Source of the DNA: Modestobacter marinus
GTDB taxonomy: Bacteria; Actinomycetota; Actinomycetes; Mycobacteriales; Geodermatophilaceae
NCBI RefSeq assembly: GCF_019799945.1
Contig: NZ_JABGCH010000025.1
Span: forward strand, 1-64,000
Length of the DNA stretch: 64,000 nucleotides
Direction: 5' to 3'
Under the pieces are notes generated by a model that saw nothing but the letters and a program-made list of their open reading frames with translations, ran no database searches and was not told the origin of the DNA. Position 1 is the first letter of the stretch; each line of letters opens with the position of its first letter. Both the position numbers and the translations under genes were made by a program. Below are positions 52,622 to 61,730 of the stretch, piece by piece.

Positions 52622-53662
52622 TCAGGCGCCGGGGCCGAGGTCCCGGTGGATCCGGGCGGCCACCCACGCCGCCGGCGCGTCCTCCTTCCGGGCCCGCGCA
52701 CCGAGCAGCGCCCACCCCAGGTCGGCGACTTGACGTGACCGGCGTAGCTGCGCGTCGGCGCCCGGCGCGGCGAACAGCTCCGCGCGGGCGGCGGTGGCCA
52801 CCTCGTGCTGCGCCACCAAGGCGTCGCGCAGCGCCCGGTCGGCGGGACCGTTCGGCGGCGCCGCGGCGGCGGTCAGGGCCCGATCCACCGCGGCCGGCAG
52901 GCGGCGGCTGCCGGTGCGGGGGAACAGCAGGAGCCCGGCCACGAGCCCGACCGCGATGCCGACCAGGGTCTCGCCGAGGCGGATGCCGATCAGCACGGCC
53001 CCCGGGGTGCCCGGCGCACCGAGGTGCACGAGGGACAGCGCGACCGGGGTGATCAGGGCGACCGCCAGCACGTACAGACTGGCGATGAGCAGCTCGATGC
53101 CGACCAGCATCACGCCGACCACCGCGACGGTGACGCCGACGGGGAGGTCCAGCCAGAACAGCACGGCGGTGACCACGGTGCCCAGGAGCGTGCCGGTCAC
53201 CCGGTGCAGCGCGCGGGCGCGGGTGTGCCGGGCGTCGGTGCCGAGCAGGACGGCGACGGCGGTGGCTGACGCCCAGTAGGGGCTGTGCAGCCGCAGGACG
53301 GCGGCCAGGGCCCCCGCAGCGCCCGCACCCAGCCCGATGCGCGCCGCGGTCGGCACCCAGACCGGGGCGTACCGGCGTGCGGGTGGGTCGGGTGGTGCCA
53401 CGGGGCCGGCGGGGGACGGGTCGACGGAGGGCAGGGCCCGCAGGAAGCGGGCCTCCAGCTCGTCGAGCCGAGGGCGCAGGGACGGCCGCCGCCGGCTGCC
53501 CCCGGCGACCGCGACGTGCGCCACCCGCACGGCGCGGGCCACGGCGTCGGGACGCGCGGCGCGCAGGCCCTCGCGCTCGGCGCCGGCCACCGCCGCCGGG
53601 GCAACGGCCACCGCGCGGCGCTCGGGACCGGCCGGGTCCCACGACCAGGCGGCCATGACCAC
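52622..53662 (-). CDS. FUSC-family membrane protein, C-terminal part
   Basis: This is the second half of a protein interrupted by an in-frame TGA just before it. It has helices at IGLGAGAAGALAAVLRL, YWASATAVAVLLGTDARHTR, TLLGTVVTAVLFWL and others. The duplicated membrane half is typical of FUSC (fusaric-acid resistance/aromatic-acid exporter) proteins. The natural start of this piece alone is unclear (GTG 53662). With 53666-54172 it would form a ~516-residue protein. Confidence 0.7.
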   Translation of the reverse strand: MVMAAWSWDPAGPERRAVAVAPAAVAGAEREGLRAARPDAVARAVRVAHVAVAGGSRRRPSLRPRLDELEARFLRALPSVDPSPAGPVAPPDPPARRYAPVWVPTAARIGLGAGAAGALAAVLRLHSPYWASATAVAVLLGTDARHTRARALHRVTGTLLGTVVTAVLFWLDLPVGVTVAVVGVMLVGIELLIASLYVLAVALITPVALSLVHLGAPGTPGAVLIGIRLGETLVGIAVGLVAGLLLFPRTGSRRLPAAVDRALTAAAAPPNGPADRALRDALVAQHEVATAARAELFAAPGADAQLRRSRQVADLGWALLGARARKEDAPAAWVAARIHRDLGPGA

Positions 53663-53665
53663 CAG

Positions 53666-54172
53666 TCAGGCGAACGCCCCGCCCCCGGCAGCGGTGGCCA
53701 CGTGCTGCCCGACCGCCCCGGCGTCAGCGCCGAGCGTGCTCGCGCTGCCGCCGACGAGCACGGCCATCAGCGGGCCGGGCGGGCCGATCTGCCAGATCGC
53801 CGTCGCCGCCGTCGTCGTCGCGGCGAGCACGCCCAGGACGACGGCGAGCACGAACGGGTGGGGTCCGGCGAGACCGCCCAGCGCCACGGCCGCGACCAGG
53901 ACCAGCGCGACGCCCGCCGACACGACGGCGCGGCGCCGGTAGGGGAGGGCGTGCCCGTAGATGGCGGTGAAGCCGCCCAGGGCCGCGGCGGTCCCGAGGT
54001 CGGGGCGGTCCAGGGGGAGGAACAGCACGAGCGGCAGCACCACGCAGGGGCCGGCCGACAACGCGCGGCGCCGGTGAGCCGCCCACAGCGAGGCCGCCGG
54101 CGGCAGCGGCGGGCCGAACAGGTGCGGGGCGGCCCGGCGCAGGGCAGCGGTGGGGCCGGTCACGAGGGGCAT
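53666..54172 (-). CDS. FUSC-family membrane protein, N-terminal part (stopped at TGA)
   Basis: Opens LVTGPTAALRRAAPHLFGPP and has at least four helices (ALGGFTAIYGHALPYRRR is the FUSC-type first-half motif). The frame ends at TGA 53668-53666, in the sequence AGGGAFA-stop-LVVMAAW. The next section (52622-53662) is in the same frame, so a Trp codon TGG changed to TGA is the likely cause. Either a pseudogene or two independently translated halves. Confidence 0.7.
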   Translation of the reverse strand: MPLVTGPTAALRRAAPHLFGPPLPPAASLWAAHRRRALSAGPCVVLPLVLFLPLDRPDLGTAAALGGFTAIYGHALPYRRRAVVSAGVALVLVAAVALGGLAGPHPFVLAVVLGVLAATTTAATAIWQIGPPGPLMAVLVGGSASTLGADAGAVGQHVATAAGGGAFA

Positions 54173-54244
54173 CGTCCGCCGTCCGGCCGCCGCCGTCGTG
54201 GTCGCCGGTCACTGCGAGGGGGCGAGTTCGATCACCCGGACCGG

Positions 54245-54263
54245 GCTGGTTAGCCTTGCCTAA
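54245..54263 (+). promoter_or_regulatory. predicted IdeR/DmdR iron box
   Basis: GCTGGTTAGCCTTGCCTAA matches the iron-box consensus at 14 of 19 positions, including GGTTAGCC and CCTAA. It lies 21 bp before the GTG of the iron-siderophore binding protein, well placed for repression. Confidence 0.6.
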
Positions 54264-54284
54264 GTCCCGTGAGGAAGTGAGGCA

Positions 54285-55253
54285 GTGGTGCGCGGTGTCA
54301 CGAGCAGGAGCGCGGTCGCGCTGACGGTGGTCGGGGTGCTCTCCCTGACCGCGTGCGGGTCGTCCGGCACGGACGGGGAGCCCGCGGCCGCGGCGCAGGA
54401 GCAGACCCGCACGGTGACCCACGCGCTGGGGACGACGGAGATCGTGGGCGAGCCCGAGCGGGTCGTCGTCCTGGACACCGGAGAGCTGGACGCCGTGGTC
54501 GCGCTCGGCATCATCCCGGTCGGTGCCGTGCGCACGGACGTCAGTTCCGAGCTGCCCGGCTACCTGCAGGACGCCGGCGCGGACCCGGCCGAGATCGCCG
54601 AGGTCGGCACGATCAACGAGCCCGACCTGGAGCGCATCGCCGCCCTGGAGCCGGACCTGATCCTCTCCAACGCCGTCCGGCACCGGGAGATCTACGACCA
54701 GCTGAGCGCGATCGCCCCCACCGTCCTGGCCGAGGACGTCGGCGACACCTGGAAGGAGAACCTCCTCCTCGACGCCGAGGCCCTCGGCCGGCGCGCGGAC
54801 GCCGAGGAGCTGCTCGCCGAGCTCGAGGCCCGCGCCGCCGAGGTGGGCGCCCAGTTCGGGGACCCGTCCGCGCTGGAGGTGAGCGTGGTGCGCTTCGTCG
54901 GCGCCGGCTCGGTGCGGCTCTACGGCGAGGGCTCCTTCATCGGCACCGTGCTGGCCGACGCCGGCTTCGCCCGCCCGGAGGTGCAGCGCACGCCGGAGAC
55001 GTTCGTCGAGGTGGGGCCGGAGGAGATCGGCCAGGCCGATGGGGACCTGCTGTTCTCCGCCGCGTACGGCGACGAGGGCCAGTCGGACCTGAGCGGGCTG
55101 ACGACCGGCGGCCTGTGGCAGTCGCTGCCGGCGGTGCAGCAGGGCCGGTCGCACGCCGTCGACGACGACCGCTGGTTCCTGGCCATCGGCCCGCTGGGCG
55201 CGGGGCTGGTGCTGGACGACCTCGAGGAGGTCGCCGGCCAGCAGCCCGGCTGA
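54285..55253 (+). CDS. iron-siderophore ABC transporter substrate-binding lipoprotein
   Basis: The 322-residue protein has a basic start, a hydrophobic core and the lipobox LTAC (Cys24). The mature protein has ERVVVLDTGELDAVVALGII, NEPDLERIAALEPDLILSNA and GPEEIGQADGDLLFSAAYG, typical of FecB/FhuD-like periplasmic-binding proteins. It captures ferric siderophores outside the membrane. No permease or ATPase gene is adjacent, so the cognate importer must be elsewhere. An iron box precedes it. Confidence 0.92.
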   Translation: MVRGVTSRSAVALTVVGVLSLTACGSSGTDGEPAAAAQEQTRTVTHALGTTEIVGEPERVVVLDTGELDAVVALGIIPVGAVRTDVSSELPGYLQDAGADPAEIAEVGTINEPDLERIAALEPDLILSNAVRHREIYDQLSAIAPTVLAEDVGDTWKENLLLDAEALGRRADAEELLAELEARAAEVGAQFGDPSALEVSVVRFVGAGSVRLYGEGSFIGTVLADAGFARPEVQRTPETFVEVGPEEIGQADGDLLFSAAYGDEGQSDLSGLTTGGLWQSLPAVQQGRSHAVDDDRWFLAIGPLGAGLVLDDLEEVAGQQPG

Positions 55254-55266
55254 CCGGGGCGCCGGC

Positions 55267-56319
55267 TCACGGCAGCGCCGCGTACGCGGCCCGGGCGCGG
55301 GCCTCGACCTCCTCGGTCAGCTCGGTGAACAGCTCGAGCTCCAACGGCCGGCCCTTGCCCCGACCGGCCCGCCAGGCGCCCACCACCCGTCCGCCGCTGA
55401 CCACGGTCGCGCGGAACATGCCGTTGCCGCCCGGGACGATCCGGTCGGCGAACTCGGCCGGCACCGTGCACGTCCGGTCGGCGTAACCGAGCACGAGCTC
55501 GTCGAAGCCGGGCAGCAGCAGGACGCCGTCGGCCTCCGCCCGGGCCGCGGCCAGCCGTCCGGGGGTGCCCGGGTCCAGCCAGTGCTCGGTGCCCCCGGCC
55601 TCCAGCCGCTCCAGCCGGTCGCGGGCCTGCGCGAGCCCGGCCCGCGCGTCCCGCACCGGCACCCCGGCCCACCGGACCAGGTCGGCGACCGTGGCCGGGC
55701 CGTGGCCGGTGAAGAAGCGCAGCGCCAGCTCGCCGAGCGCCTCGTCGCGCTCGAGCCGGCGGCGCGACCGGACCCACTCATCGAGCAGGACGAACAACTG
55801 GTCGCCGTCGTCCATCGGGCCGAGGCAGAGCGAGCCGGTCTGCGCGAGGTACCAGAGCAGGTGGTAGCCGCGCTGCCCGTCCGTCGGGACGCCGCCGTCC
55901 GCGAGCAGTGCGAGCACCTCCGCGCGCCGGAGCCGGCCGCCGCCGGTCAGCGCGGGCACCACCAGCTCCCGGGCGCGCTCGACCTCCGCCTCGGTGAGCC
56001 CCAGGCCGGCGCGGCGGGCGGCGGCGCTGGCCAGCACCCGGGGGCCGAGCAGCTCGCGCATCCAGGGCAGGTCCTCGGCGGCGGTCAGGTGCAGGGTGCC
56101 ACGCATCGGCCAGGAGCGGACCACGGTGCCGGAGTCGAGCGCGGCGACCACGCCGGCGCGCGTCCCGTCGGCGGAGCGCAGCGCCACGGAGGTGAGCGCG
56201 CCCGGCAGGTCCTGCGCCTGCACCGCGGTCAGCCGGCGCACCACCCCGGCCGCGTCCAGCTCGCGCGGGCCGATCAGCCCCTGGGCCGCCATCCGCAGCA
56301 GGCCGAGTTCCGACGTCAT
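55267..56319 (-). CDS. winged-helix DNA-binding domain protein (HTH_42)
   Basis: The 350-residue protein has the HTH_42/AlkX-like pattern with ADGVLLLPGFDELVLGYADR, VPAEFADRIVPGGNGMFRAT and RGKGRPLELELFTELTE near the C-terminus, and winged-helix segments such as LRRAEVLALLADGGVPT. Characterised relatives are DNA glycosylases acting on alkylated or crosslinked bases, and this gene could be one; its name in databases is usually only winged helix protein. Confidence 0.85.
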   Translation of the reverse strand: MTSELGLLRMAAQGLIGPRELDAAGVVRRLTAVQAQDLPGALTSVALRSADGTRAGVVAALDSGTVVRSWPMRGTLHLTAAEDLPWMRELLGPRVLASAAARRAGLGLTEAEVERARELVVPALTGGGRLRRAEVLALLADGGVPTDGQRGYHLLWYLAQTGSLCLGPMDDGDQLFVLLDEWVRSRRRLERDEALGELALRFFTGHGPATVADLVRWAGVPVRDARAGLAQARDRLERLEAGGTEHWLDPGTPGRLAAARAEADGVLLLPGFDELVLGYADRTCTVPAEFADRIVPGGNGMFRATVVSGGRVVGAWRAGRGKGRPLELELFTELTEEVEARARAAYAALP

Positions 56320-56349
56320 GGGGCGCAGCGTGGCATCGGGTACCGACGG

Positions 56350-56892
56350 TCAGCGCTGGAGTCGCACGTAGACCATGTCCTCGGCGTCCGGCTCGGTGGT
56401 CAGCGGGCGGAACCCGGCACCCGCCGCGGCCCGCAGGCTGGCCGCGTTGTCCGGCTCGATGCCCAGCACGAACTGCTCGACGTCGGCCAGCTCGGCGGAC
56501 TCGGTGAGCGCGCGCAGCGCCGACCGCCCGTGGCCCTGCCCCCAGCGTGCCGGATCCACGACGTAGGCCGCGCCCATCGCCCGTCCCTCGAGCACGGCGG
56601 TGACCTCCTCGGTGGCCGGTTCCCACAGCGTCCAGCGGTCGTAGACGTCCCCGCCGATCTGCGCGACCGGAACGCCCTCGTCGTCGAGCGCCACGTACGA
56701 GTGCGCCCGGAGCACCTGGCGGCCGCGGAAGTCGTCGTCCCGGCGGACCGCGGTGCGCAGCGCGAACTCCCGCTCCGGCCACGTCCGGCCGCCCAGCCGG
56801 CGCTGCACCTCGGGGTGGTCGAACCAGGGCAGGACGGCGGCGAGCAGCTCGGGCTCCAGCGGCACCAGCCGGAGTGCGGGGACGGCGGCCAC
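56350..56892 (-). CDS. GNAT-family N-acetyltransferase
   Basis: The 180-residue GNAT reads LRLVPLEPELLAAVLPWFDH, then GAAYVVDPARWGQGHGRSAL (acetyl-CoA loop) and ELADVEQFVLGIEPDNAASL followed by GAGFRPL. GTG 56892 was chosen because the family begins just downstream; an upstream start would add an unrelated basic stretch. Substrate unknown. Confidence 0.8.
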   Translation of the reverse strand: MAAVPALRLVPLEPELLAAVLPWFDHPEVQRRLGGRTWPEREFALRTAVRRDDDFRGRQVLRAHSYVALDDEGVPVAQIGGDVYDRWTLWEPATEEVTAVLEGRAMGAAYVVDPARWGQGHGRSALRALTESAELADVEQFVLGIEPDNAASLRAAAGAGFRPLTTEPDAEDMVYVRLQR

Positions 56893-57047
56893 CGGCCCAC
56901 CTTGCAACACCGTTCGCGCGGCGTCATCCGGAGGCGCCGCCCGACCCGGGCGCCGCGGCACGCGTGCCGGGGAGGACGCTCTCGGTGGGACGGGCACCGC
57001 GGCGGCGCCGCCCGCGCTACCGTCCCGCCACAGCCGGAGGGGGCCCC

Positions 57048-57473
57048 ATGACCGACGAGATCGACGCCTGGTTCGCCTCCGCGGGGCCGCGCGAGGGCGA
57101 CCTGCGGGGGGTGGACGCGCTCGTCCAGGCCGCGGCGCCGGGAATCGACCGGCAACTGGTCCCGGCGGGCAGCGGGCAGATGCTGGGCTACGGGCTCATG
57201 CCCTACCGGCCGAAGTCGGCCAAGGAGACCACCATGTGGCCGCTGATCGCCCTCGCCCCGCAGAAGCGGCACCTGTCGCTGTACGTGTCCGCCGTCGTCG
57301 ACGGTCAGTACCTGGCCGAGTCCCGGGCCGCGGAACTGGGGAAGGTGTCCTGCGGGAAGAGCTGCATCCGGTTCGCCTCGCTGGACCTGGTCGACACCGT
57401 GGCACTGGACCGGCTCCTGCGGGACGCCGTCGCCGCCACCCGGGCCGGCGGGAACGACTACTCCGCCTCCTGA
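57048..57473 (+). CDS. DUF1801-family protein
   Basis: The 141-residue protein starts MTDEIDAWFASAGPREG and contains VDALVQAAAPGIDRQLVPAG, a Tyr-rich middle (LGYGLMPYRPKSAKETTMW) and CGKSCIRFASLDLVDTVA. The DUF1801 group is a small fold of uncertain function. Its end overlaps the end of the convergent phosphoribosyltransferase by 16 bp. Confidence 0.75.
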   Translation: MTDEIDAWFASAGPREGDLRGVDALVQAAAPGIDRQLVPAGSGQMLGYGLMPYRPKSAKETTMWPLIALAPQKRHLSLYVSAVVDGQYLAESRAAELGKVSCGKSCIRFASLDLVDTVALDRLLRDAVAATRAGGNDYSAS

Positions 57474-58102
57474 CGCGCGGCCCGCAGCAGCGCCACGACC
57501 TCCGCGTCCGGGATCTGCCCGAAGTGCGCGTAGTGCGCGCTGACCGCGCCGAACGGCCGCGGCGTCGCGACGCTCACCACCTCCACGCCGTCGGCGGTCA
57601 GCCGCCGGACCGCGTCGGTGGCGCACACCGGCGCGGCGAGCACGACCCGGACCGCCCCCAGGGCCCGGACCACCGCGCACGCGGCCCGCGCGGTCGCGCC
57701 GGTGGCCACGCCGTCGTCCACCACGATCGCCGCCCGGCCGGCGAGCGGCAGGCGGGGCGCCACCGCCCTCAGCCACCGCACCCGCCGGTCCAGCTCGGCG
57801 CGCTCCCGGGCCTCCACCTCCTCGAGCGCCTCCGGCGCGATCCCGGCCCGGCGGACGACGTCGGGCGAGTGGACCGCCGCGCCGTCCTCGCCGATCGCCC
57901 CCATCGCGAGCTCGGGGTGGCCGGGCACGCCGAGCTTGCGGACCACCACCACGTCCAGCGGAGCGGCCAGGGATGCCGCCACCTGCGCGGCCACCGGCAC
58001 CCCACCGCGGGGCAGGCCCAGCACGACGGCGTCCTGCCCCCGCAGGTGCTCGAGCCGGGCGACGAGCTGCCGGCCGGCGTCGGCGCGGTCGCGGAACAGC
58101 AC
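57458..58102 (-). CDS. phosphoribosyltransferase (Pribosyltran family)
   Basis: The 214-residue protein has the PRPP-binding loop AIVVDDGVATGATARAAC and the flexible-loop region VVVRKLGVPGHPELAMGAI. The C-terminal end is VVALLRAARQ. Similar proteins in actinobacteria are often fused or linked to dienelactone-hydrolase-type genes and have unknown substrates. Start GTG 58102. Intact. Confidence 0.85.
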   Translation of the reverse strand: MLFRDRADAGRQLVARLEHLRGQDAVVLGLPRGGVPVAAQVAASLAAPLDVVVVRKLGVPGHPELAMGAIGEDGAAVHSPDVVRRAGIAPEALEEVEARERAELDRRVRWLRAVAPRLPLAGRAAIVVDDGVATGATARAACAVVRALGAVRVVLAAPVCATDAVRRLTADGVEVVSVATPRPFGAVSAHYAHFGQIPDAEVVALLRAARQEAE

Positions 58103-58267
58103 GGTGCACCTCCGGTCCCGCCGATCGTCCTCCCCGCGGCGCCCGGCGACACGCCGGGGCGCCGGGACGCGCCGGGATCTGTCCCGCCTGGCGGAACGGC
58201 CCTGGTGTTATCGAGGCGGGTGAGACAGCCTGGTTCCCGAACCCACCCCACCGTCGGAGAGGACCAC

Positions 58268-58504
58268 GTGACCCGCTCCAGGATCCCGTCCCCTTCCCCG
58301 TCCGTCGATGACCTCCGTATCGACCTCGCGGTCGACCTCGCGGTCGACCGCCTGGCCGAGGAGTTCGACGACCGCGCCGAGACGCAGACCGTCGTGGACG
58401 TGGTCCGTACCTGCCGCAACGACCTCAGCGGCGTGCCGGCGACCGCCCTGCCCGAGCTGGTCGAGCGACTGGCCCGTCACCGCCTGCTCGTCGCCGTCGG
58501 CTGA
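58268..58504 (+). CDS. three-helix-bundle dimerisation-domain protein (78 aa)
   Basis: The small all-helical protein reads AVDRLAEEFDDRAETQTVVD, then VVRTCRNDLSGVPATALPEL and VERLARHRLLV. This is a common actinobacterial stand-alone domain thought to mediate dimerisation. GTG 58268. A stem-loop follows (58512-58562). No partner gene could be named. Confidence 0.65.
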   Translation: MTRSRIPSPSPSVDDLRIDLAVDLAVDRLAEEFDDRAETQTVVDVVRTCRNDLSGVPATALPELVERLARHRLLVAVG

Positions 58505-58511
58505 CGAAGGA

Positions 58512-58562
58512 CCCCCTTCCACCCCACGCTTCGCAAGCTCGGCGCGGAGCCCTGGAAGGGGG
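58512..58562. terminator. stem-loop after the 78-residue gene
   Basis: CCCCCTTCCA (58512-58521) pairs with TGGAAGGGGG (58553-58562), a 10-bp outer stem. A small inner dyad GCTTCGCAAGC lies between the arms. Probably terminates the small gene before the ABC-F gene. Confidence 0.5.
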
Positions 58563-58643
58563 CCGCTCCAGCACGTCACCACGCTCGCGGCGGGTTCCTG
58601 CAGGGAGGCCGATCCCACTTGCCAGCACCGGCACCATGACGGC

Positions 58644-60263
58644 GTGGGCTCCGTCGATGTCACCGGTGTGCGGCACACCCTCCCGGACGGGAGGGTGCTG
58701 CTCGACGCCGTCTCCTTCCGGATCGGCGACGGGGCCCGCGCCGCGCTGGTCGGTGAGAACGGCGCGGGCAAGACGACGCTGCTGCGGATCATCAGCGGCG
58801 ACCTGACCCCGGAGGCCGGCAGCATCAGCCGCGCCGGCGGGCTCGGGGTGATGCGGCAGTTCATCGGGTCGGTCCGCGACGAGACCACCGTCCAGCGGTT
58901 CCTGGTCGACCTCGCGCCCCCGGCGGTCCGGGCCGCGTGGGACGCGGTCGAGAACGCCGAGCTCGCACTTATGGAGACCGACGACGAGCCGACCCAGCTT
59001 GCCTACGCCGCGGCCCTCGGGCACTGGGGTGACGTCGGGGGGTACGACGTCGAGGTCACCTGGGACACCGTCACGGTCGCGGCGCTCGGCGTCCCCTACG
59101 ACCGGTGCAAGTACCGCGAGCTGTCGACGCTCTCCGGGGGTGAGCAGAAGCGGCTCGCGCTGGAGTGGCTGCTGCGTGGCCCCGACCAGGTGCTGCTGCT
59201 CGACGAGCCGGACAACTACCTCGACGTGCCCGGCAAGCGCTGGCTGGAGGAGCGGCTGCGGGAGACCCGCAAGACCGTGCTGTTCGTCTCGCACGACCGG
59301 GAGCTGCTGTCCCGCGTCGCGGACCGGGTGGTCACCGTCGAGGGCGGCACGACCTGGGTGCACGGCGGGGACTTCGCGGCCTACCCCGCGGCCCGGATCG
59401 CCCGGCACGAGCGCCTGGCCGAGGTCCGCCGGCGCTGGGAGGAGGAGCACGAGCGGCTCGTCGAGCTCGTGCGGACCCTGCAGCAGCAGGCCAAGAACTC
59501 GCCGGACATGGCCTCCCGCTACTCCGCGGCGCAGACCCGGCTGGCACGGTTCGAGGCCGCCGGGGCGCCACCGGACCGCCCACCGGAGCAGTCGGTGACG
59601 ATGCGGCTGCGCGGCGGGCGTACCGGCGTGCGGGTGCTGGTCGCCGAGCAGCTGGAGCTCGACGGGCTCATGCGGCCGTTCGACCTGGAGGTCGACTACG
59701 GCGACCGGATCGCCGTGCTCGGGTCCAACGGCGCGGGGAAGTCGCACTTCCTGCGGCTGCTGGCCGGGCAGGAGGTGGCGCACCGCGGTGGCTGGCGGCT
59801 CGGGGCGCGCGTCGTCCCCGGCTTCTTCGCCCAGACCCATGCCCACCCGGACTGGCTCGACCGCACGCCGGTCGACCTGCTGTGGCACGGCGAGCCGGGG
59901 CGGCCGGGCGTCGACCGCGGCCGGGCGATGGCGACGTTGCGCCGGTACGGGCTGGTGGTGCAGGGCGACCAGCCCTTCGGGTCCCTCTCCGGCGGGCAGC
60001 AGGCGCGCTTCCAGGTCCTGCTGCTGGAGCTCTCCGGAGCGACGTTGCTGCTGCTCGACGAGCCCACGGACAACCTCGACGTGCTCTCCGCGGAGTCGCT
60101 GGAGCAGGCGCTGGCCGCATTCGACGGCACGGTGATCGCCGTGACGCACGACCGCTGGTTCGCCCGCACGTTCGACCGGTTCGTGGTGTTCGGCGCCGAC
60201 GGGCGGGTGTACGAGTCACCTGAACCGGTGTTCGACGAGGCCCGCGTGCAGCGCGCCCGCTGA
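58644..60263 (+). CDS. ABC-F family ATPase
   Basis: The 539-residue protein has two ABC domains in one chain and no membrane helices. First half: P-loop GENGAGKTTLLR, signature LSGGEQKRLALEWLL, DEPDNYLD. Second half: GSNGAGKSHFLRLLAG, SLSGGQQARFQVLLLELSGA and DEPTDNLD. ABC-F proteins act on the ribosome, either as translation factors or by protecting it from antibiotics; which applies here cannot be told. GTG 58644 is the best start. Confidence 0.88.
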   Translation: MGSVDVTGVRHTLPDGRVLLDAVSFRIGDGARAALVGENGAGKTTLLRIISGDLTPEAGSISRAGGLGVMRQFIGSVRDETTVQRFLVDLAPPAVRAAWDAVENAELALMETDDEPTQLAYAAALGHWGDVGGYDVEVTWDTVTVAALGVPYDRCKYRELSTLSGGEQKRLALEWLLRGPDQVLLLDEPDNYLDVPGKRWLEERLRETRKTVLFVSHDRELLSRVADRVVTVEGGTTWVHGGDFAAYPAARIARHERLAEVRRRWEEEHERLVELVRTLQQQAKNSPDMASRYSAAQTRLARFEAAGAPPDRPPEQSVTMRLRGGRTGVRVLVAEQLELDGLMRPFDLEVDYGDRIAVLGSNGAGKSHFLRLLAGQEVAHRGGWRLGARVVPGFFAQTHAHPDWLDRTPVDLLWHGEPGRPGVDRGRAMATLRRYGLVVQGDQPFGSLSGGQQARFQVLLLELSGATLLLLDEPTDNLDVLSAESLEQALAAFDGTVIAVTHDRWFARTFDRFVVFGADGRVYESPEPVFDEARVQRAR

Positions 60264-60289
60264 GCCGCCCGGGCCGGCCGGCGGGGCCG

Positions 60290-61567
60290 TCAGCGCAGCA
60301 TCGAGGCCATCGCCCGGTGCCAGGCCGCGACGTCGGCGTCGACGGCGCCCTCCGGGGAGCGGGCCTCCATCGCCGCAGGGGCGGTCGCGGCGAGCTCCGC
60401 GGCGACCGCGGCCGCCTCTGCCCGCTCGGCGCGCTCGCTGCGCATGCCGGCCGCGGCGATGCCCGCCCCGATCAGCGCGAGCACCGCGCCCACCCAGATC
60501 GGCGCCGAGTACCCCAGGCCGAGGCTGAGCGTCGCCGCGCCGAGAGCCGCGCCCAGGGCGTTCGCCAGGTTGAACGCGGCCTGGTTGGCCGCCGACACGA
60601 GGCTGCCGCCGCGCACCCGGGCCGCGTCGATCGCCCGGTTCTGCACCGCCGGGCCGAGGGCGAAGGCGACGACGCCGAAGAGCACCAGCGTGGCGACCGC
60701 GGCGACGGGGGAGGTGGCGACCATCGCGAACACCCCGAGCACGACGGCCGTGGCGACCAGCCCGACGGCGATGAAGGAGGACCCGAAGCGGTCGCCCAGC
60801 CGGCCGCCGACCAGGGTGCCCGCCGTCGTCCCGATGCCGAACAGGGCCAGCACGACGGTCACCGCGCCCTCGGGCAGGCCGGCCAGCTCGGTCAGGATCG
60901 GGCTCACGTAGCTGTACACGGAGAAGAGCGCGGCGAAGCCGACCGTGGTGATGGTGAGCACCAGCCACACCTGCCGACGGCGGAACGCGGACAGCTCCGA
61001 CCGGAGATCGGTCGGCTCCCCGGCCCCGCGCGGCAGCCAGGCGGTGAGCCCGGCGATGGTGACCAGCCCGATCACCGCGACCCCGGCGAAGACCAGCCGC
61101 CAGCTCAGCTGCTGGGCGACGAACGTGCCCAGCGGGACGCCGACGACGTTGGCCAGCGTGAGCCCGACCATCATCAGCGAGATGGCCTGGGTGGCCTTGT
61201 GCGCGGGCACCAGCCGCCGGGCGGCCACGGCGCCGACGCCGAAGAAGGACCCGTGCGCCAGGGCGGTCAGCATCCGCGCGCCGACGAGCGTCGCGTACCC
61301 GGGCGCCAGCGCCGAGAGCGCGTTGCCGACGGTGAAGACGACCATCAGCGCCACCAGCGTCTGCCGCGGCGTGAAGCGGACGCCCAGGGCGGTGAGCGTC
61401 GGAGCGCCGATGACGACGCCGAGCGCGTAGGCGGAGATGAGCAGGCCGACCGCCGAGACGGAGACGTCGAGGTCGGCCGCGACCTGCGGCAGCATGCCCA
61501 TGATCACGAACTCGGTCGTGCCGATGCCGAAGGCACCGATGGACAGGGCGAGCAGGGCGCGGGGCAC
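60290..61567 (-). CDS. MFS transporter (AraJ/YdhP-type)
   Basis: The 425-residue, 12-helix protein begins VPRALLALSIGAFGIGTTEF and VIMGMLPQVAADLDVSVSAV, a hallmark of the sugar-efflux/chloramphenicol-resistance group. It continues with AHGSFFGVGAVAARRLVPAH and LVSAANQAAFNLANALGAAL, then a long helical C-terminal tail. The start could be GTG 61567 or a GTG 51 bp further upstream. Substrate unknown. Confidence 0.88.
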   Translation of the reverse strand: MPRALLALSIGAFGIGTTEFVIMGMLPQVAADLDVSVSAVGLLISAYALGVVIGAPTLTALGVRFTPRQTLVALMVVFTVGNALSALAPGYATLVGARMLTALAHGSFFGVGAVAARRLVPAHKATQAISLMMVGLTLANVVGVPLGTFVAQQLSWRLVFAGVAVIGLVTIAGLTAWLPRGAGEPTDLRSELSAFRRRQVWLVLTITTVGFAALFSVYSYVSPILTELAGLPEGAVTVVLALFGIGTTAGTLVGGRLGDRFGSSFIAVGLVATAVVLGVFAMVATSPVAAVATLVLFGVVAFALGPAVQNRAIDAARVRGGSLVSAANQAAFNLANALGAALGAATLSLGLGYSAPIWVGAVLALIGAGIAAAGMRSERAERAEAAAVAAELAATAPAAMEARSPEGAVDADVAAWHRAMASMLR

Positions 61568-61730
61568 GAGGAGGACTCCGGACTGGCAGGGGACGGGCGG
61601 CTGGACGTCGCCGTCCACCTCTCAACCAACGGCAGGGCCGCCGGGGTCTTCCACCTCAGGGGCCATGAGGTCCATCACGTCCCGCCGCGGGCCGCGCACC
61701 GTCCGTGCACGGCCCGCCGGGCAGGAGGGA

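Noticed and set aside
53650-53680. Reassigned UGA (Trp) code, suggested by TGA at Trp positions in the FUSC and integrase genes.
   Set aside because: Dozens of other genes end normally at TGA and use TGG for Trp, so isolated mutations are the simpler explanation.
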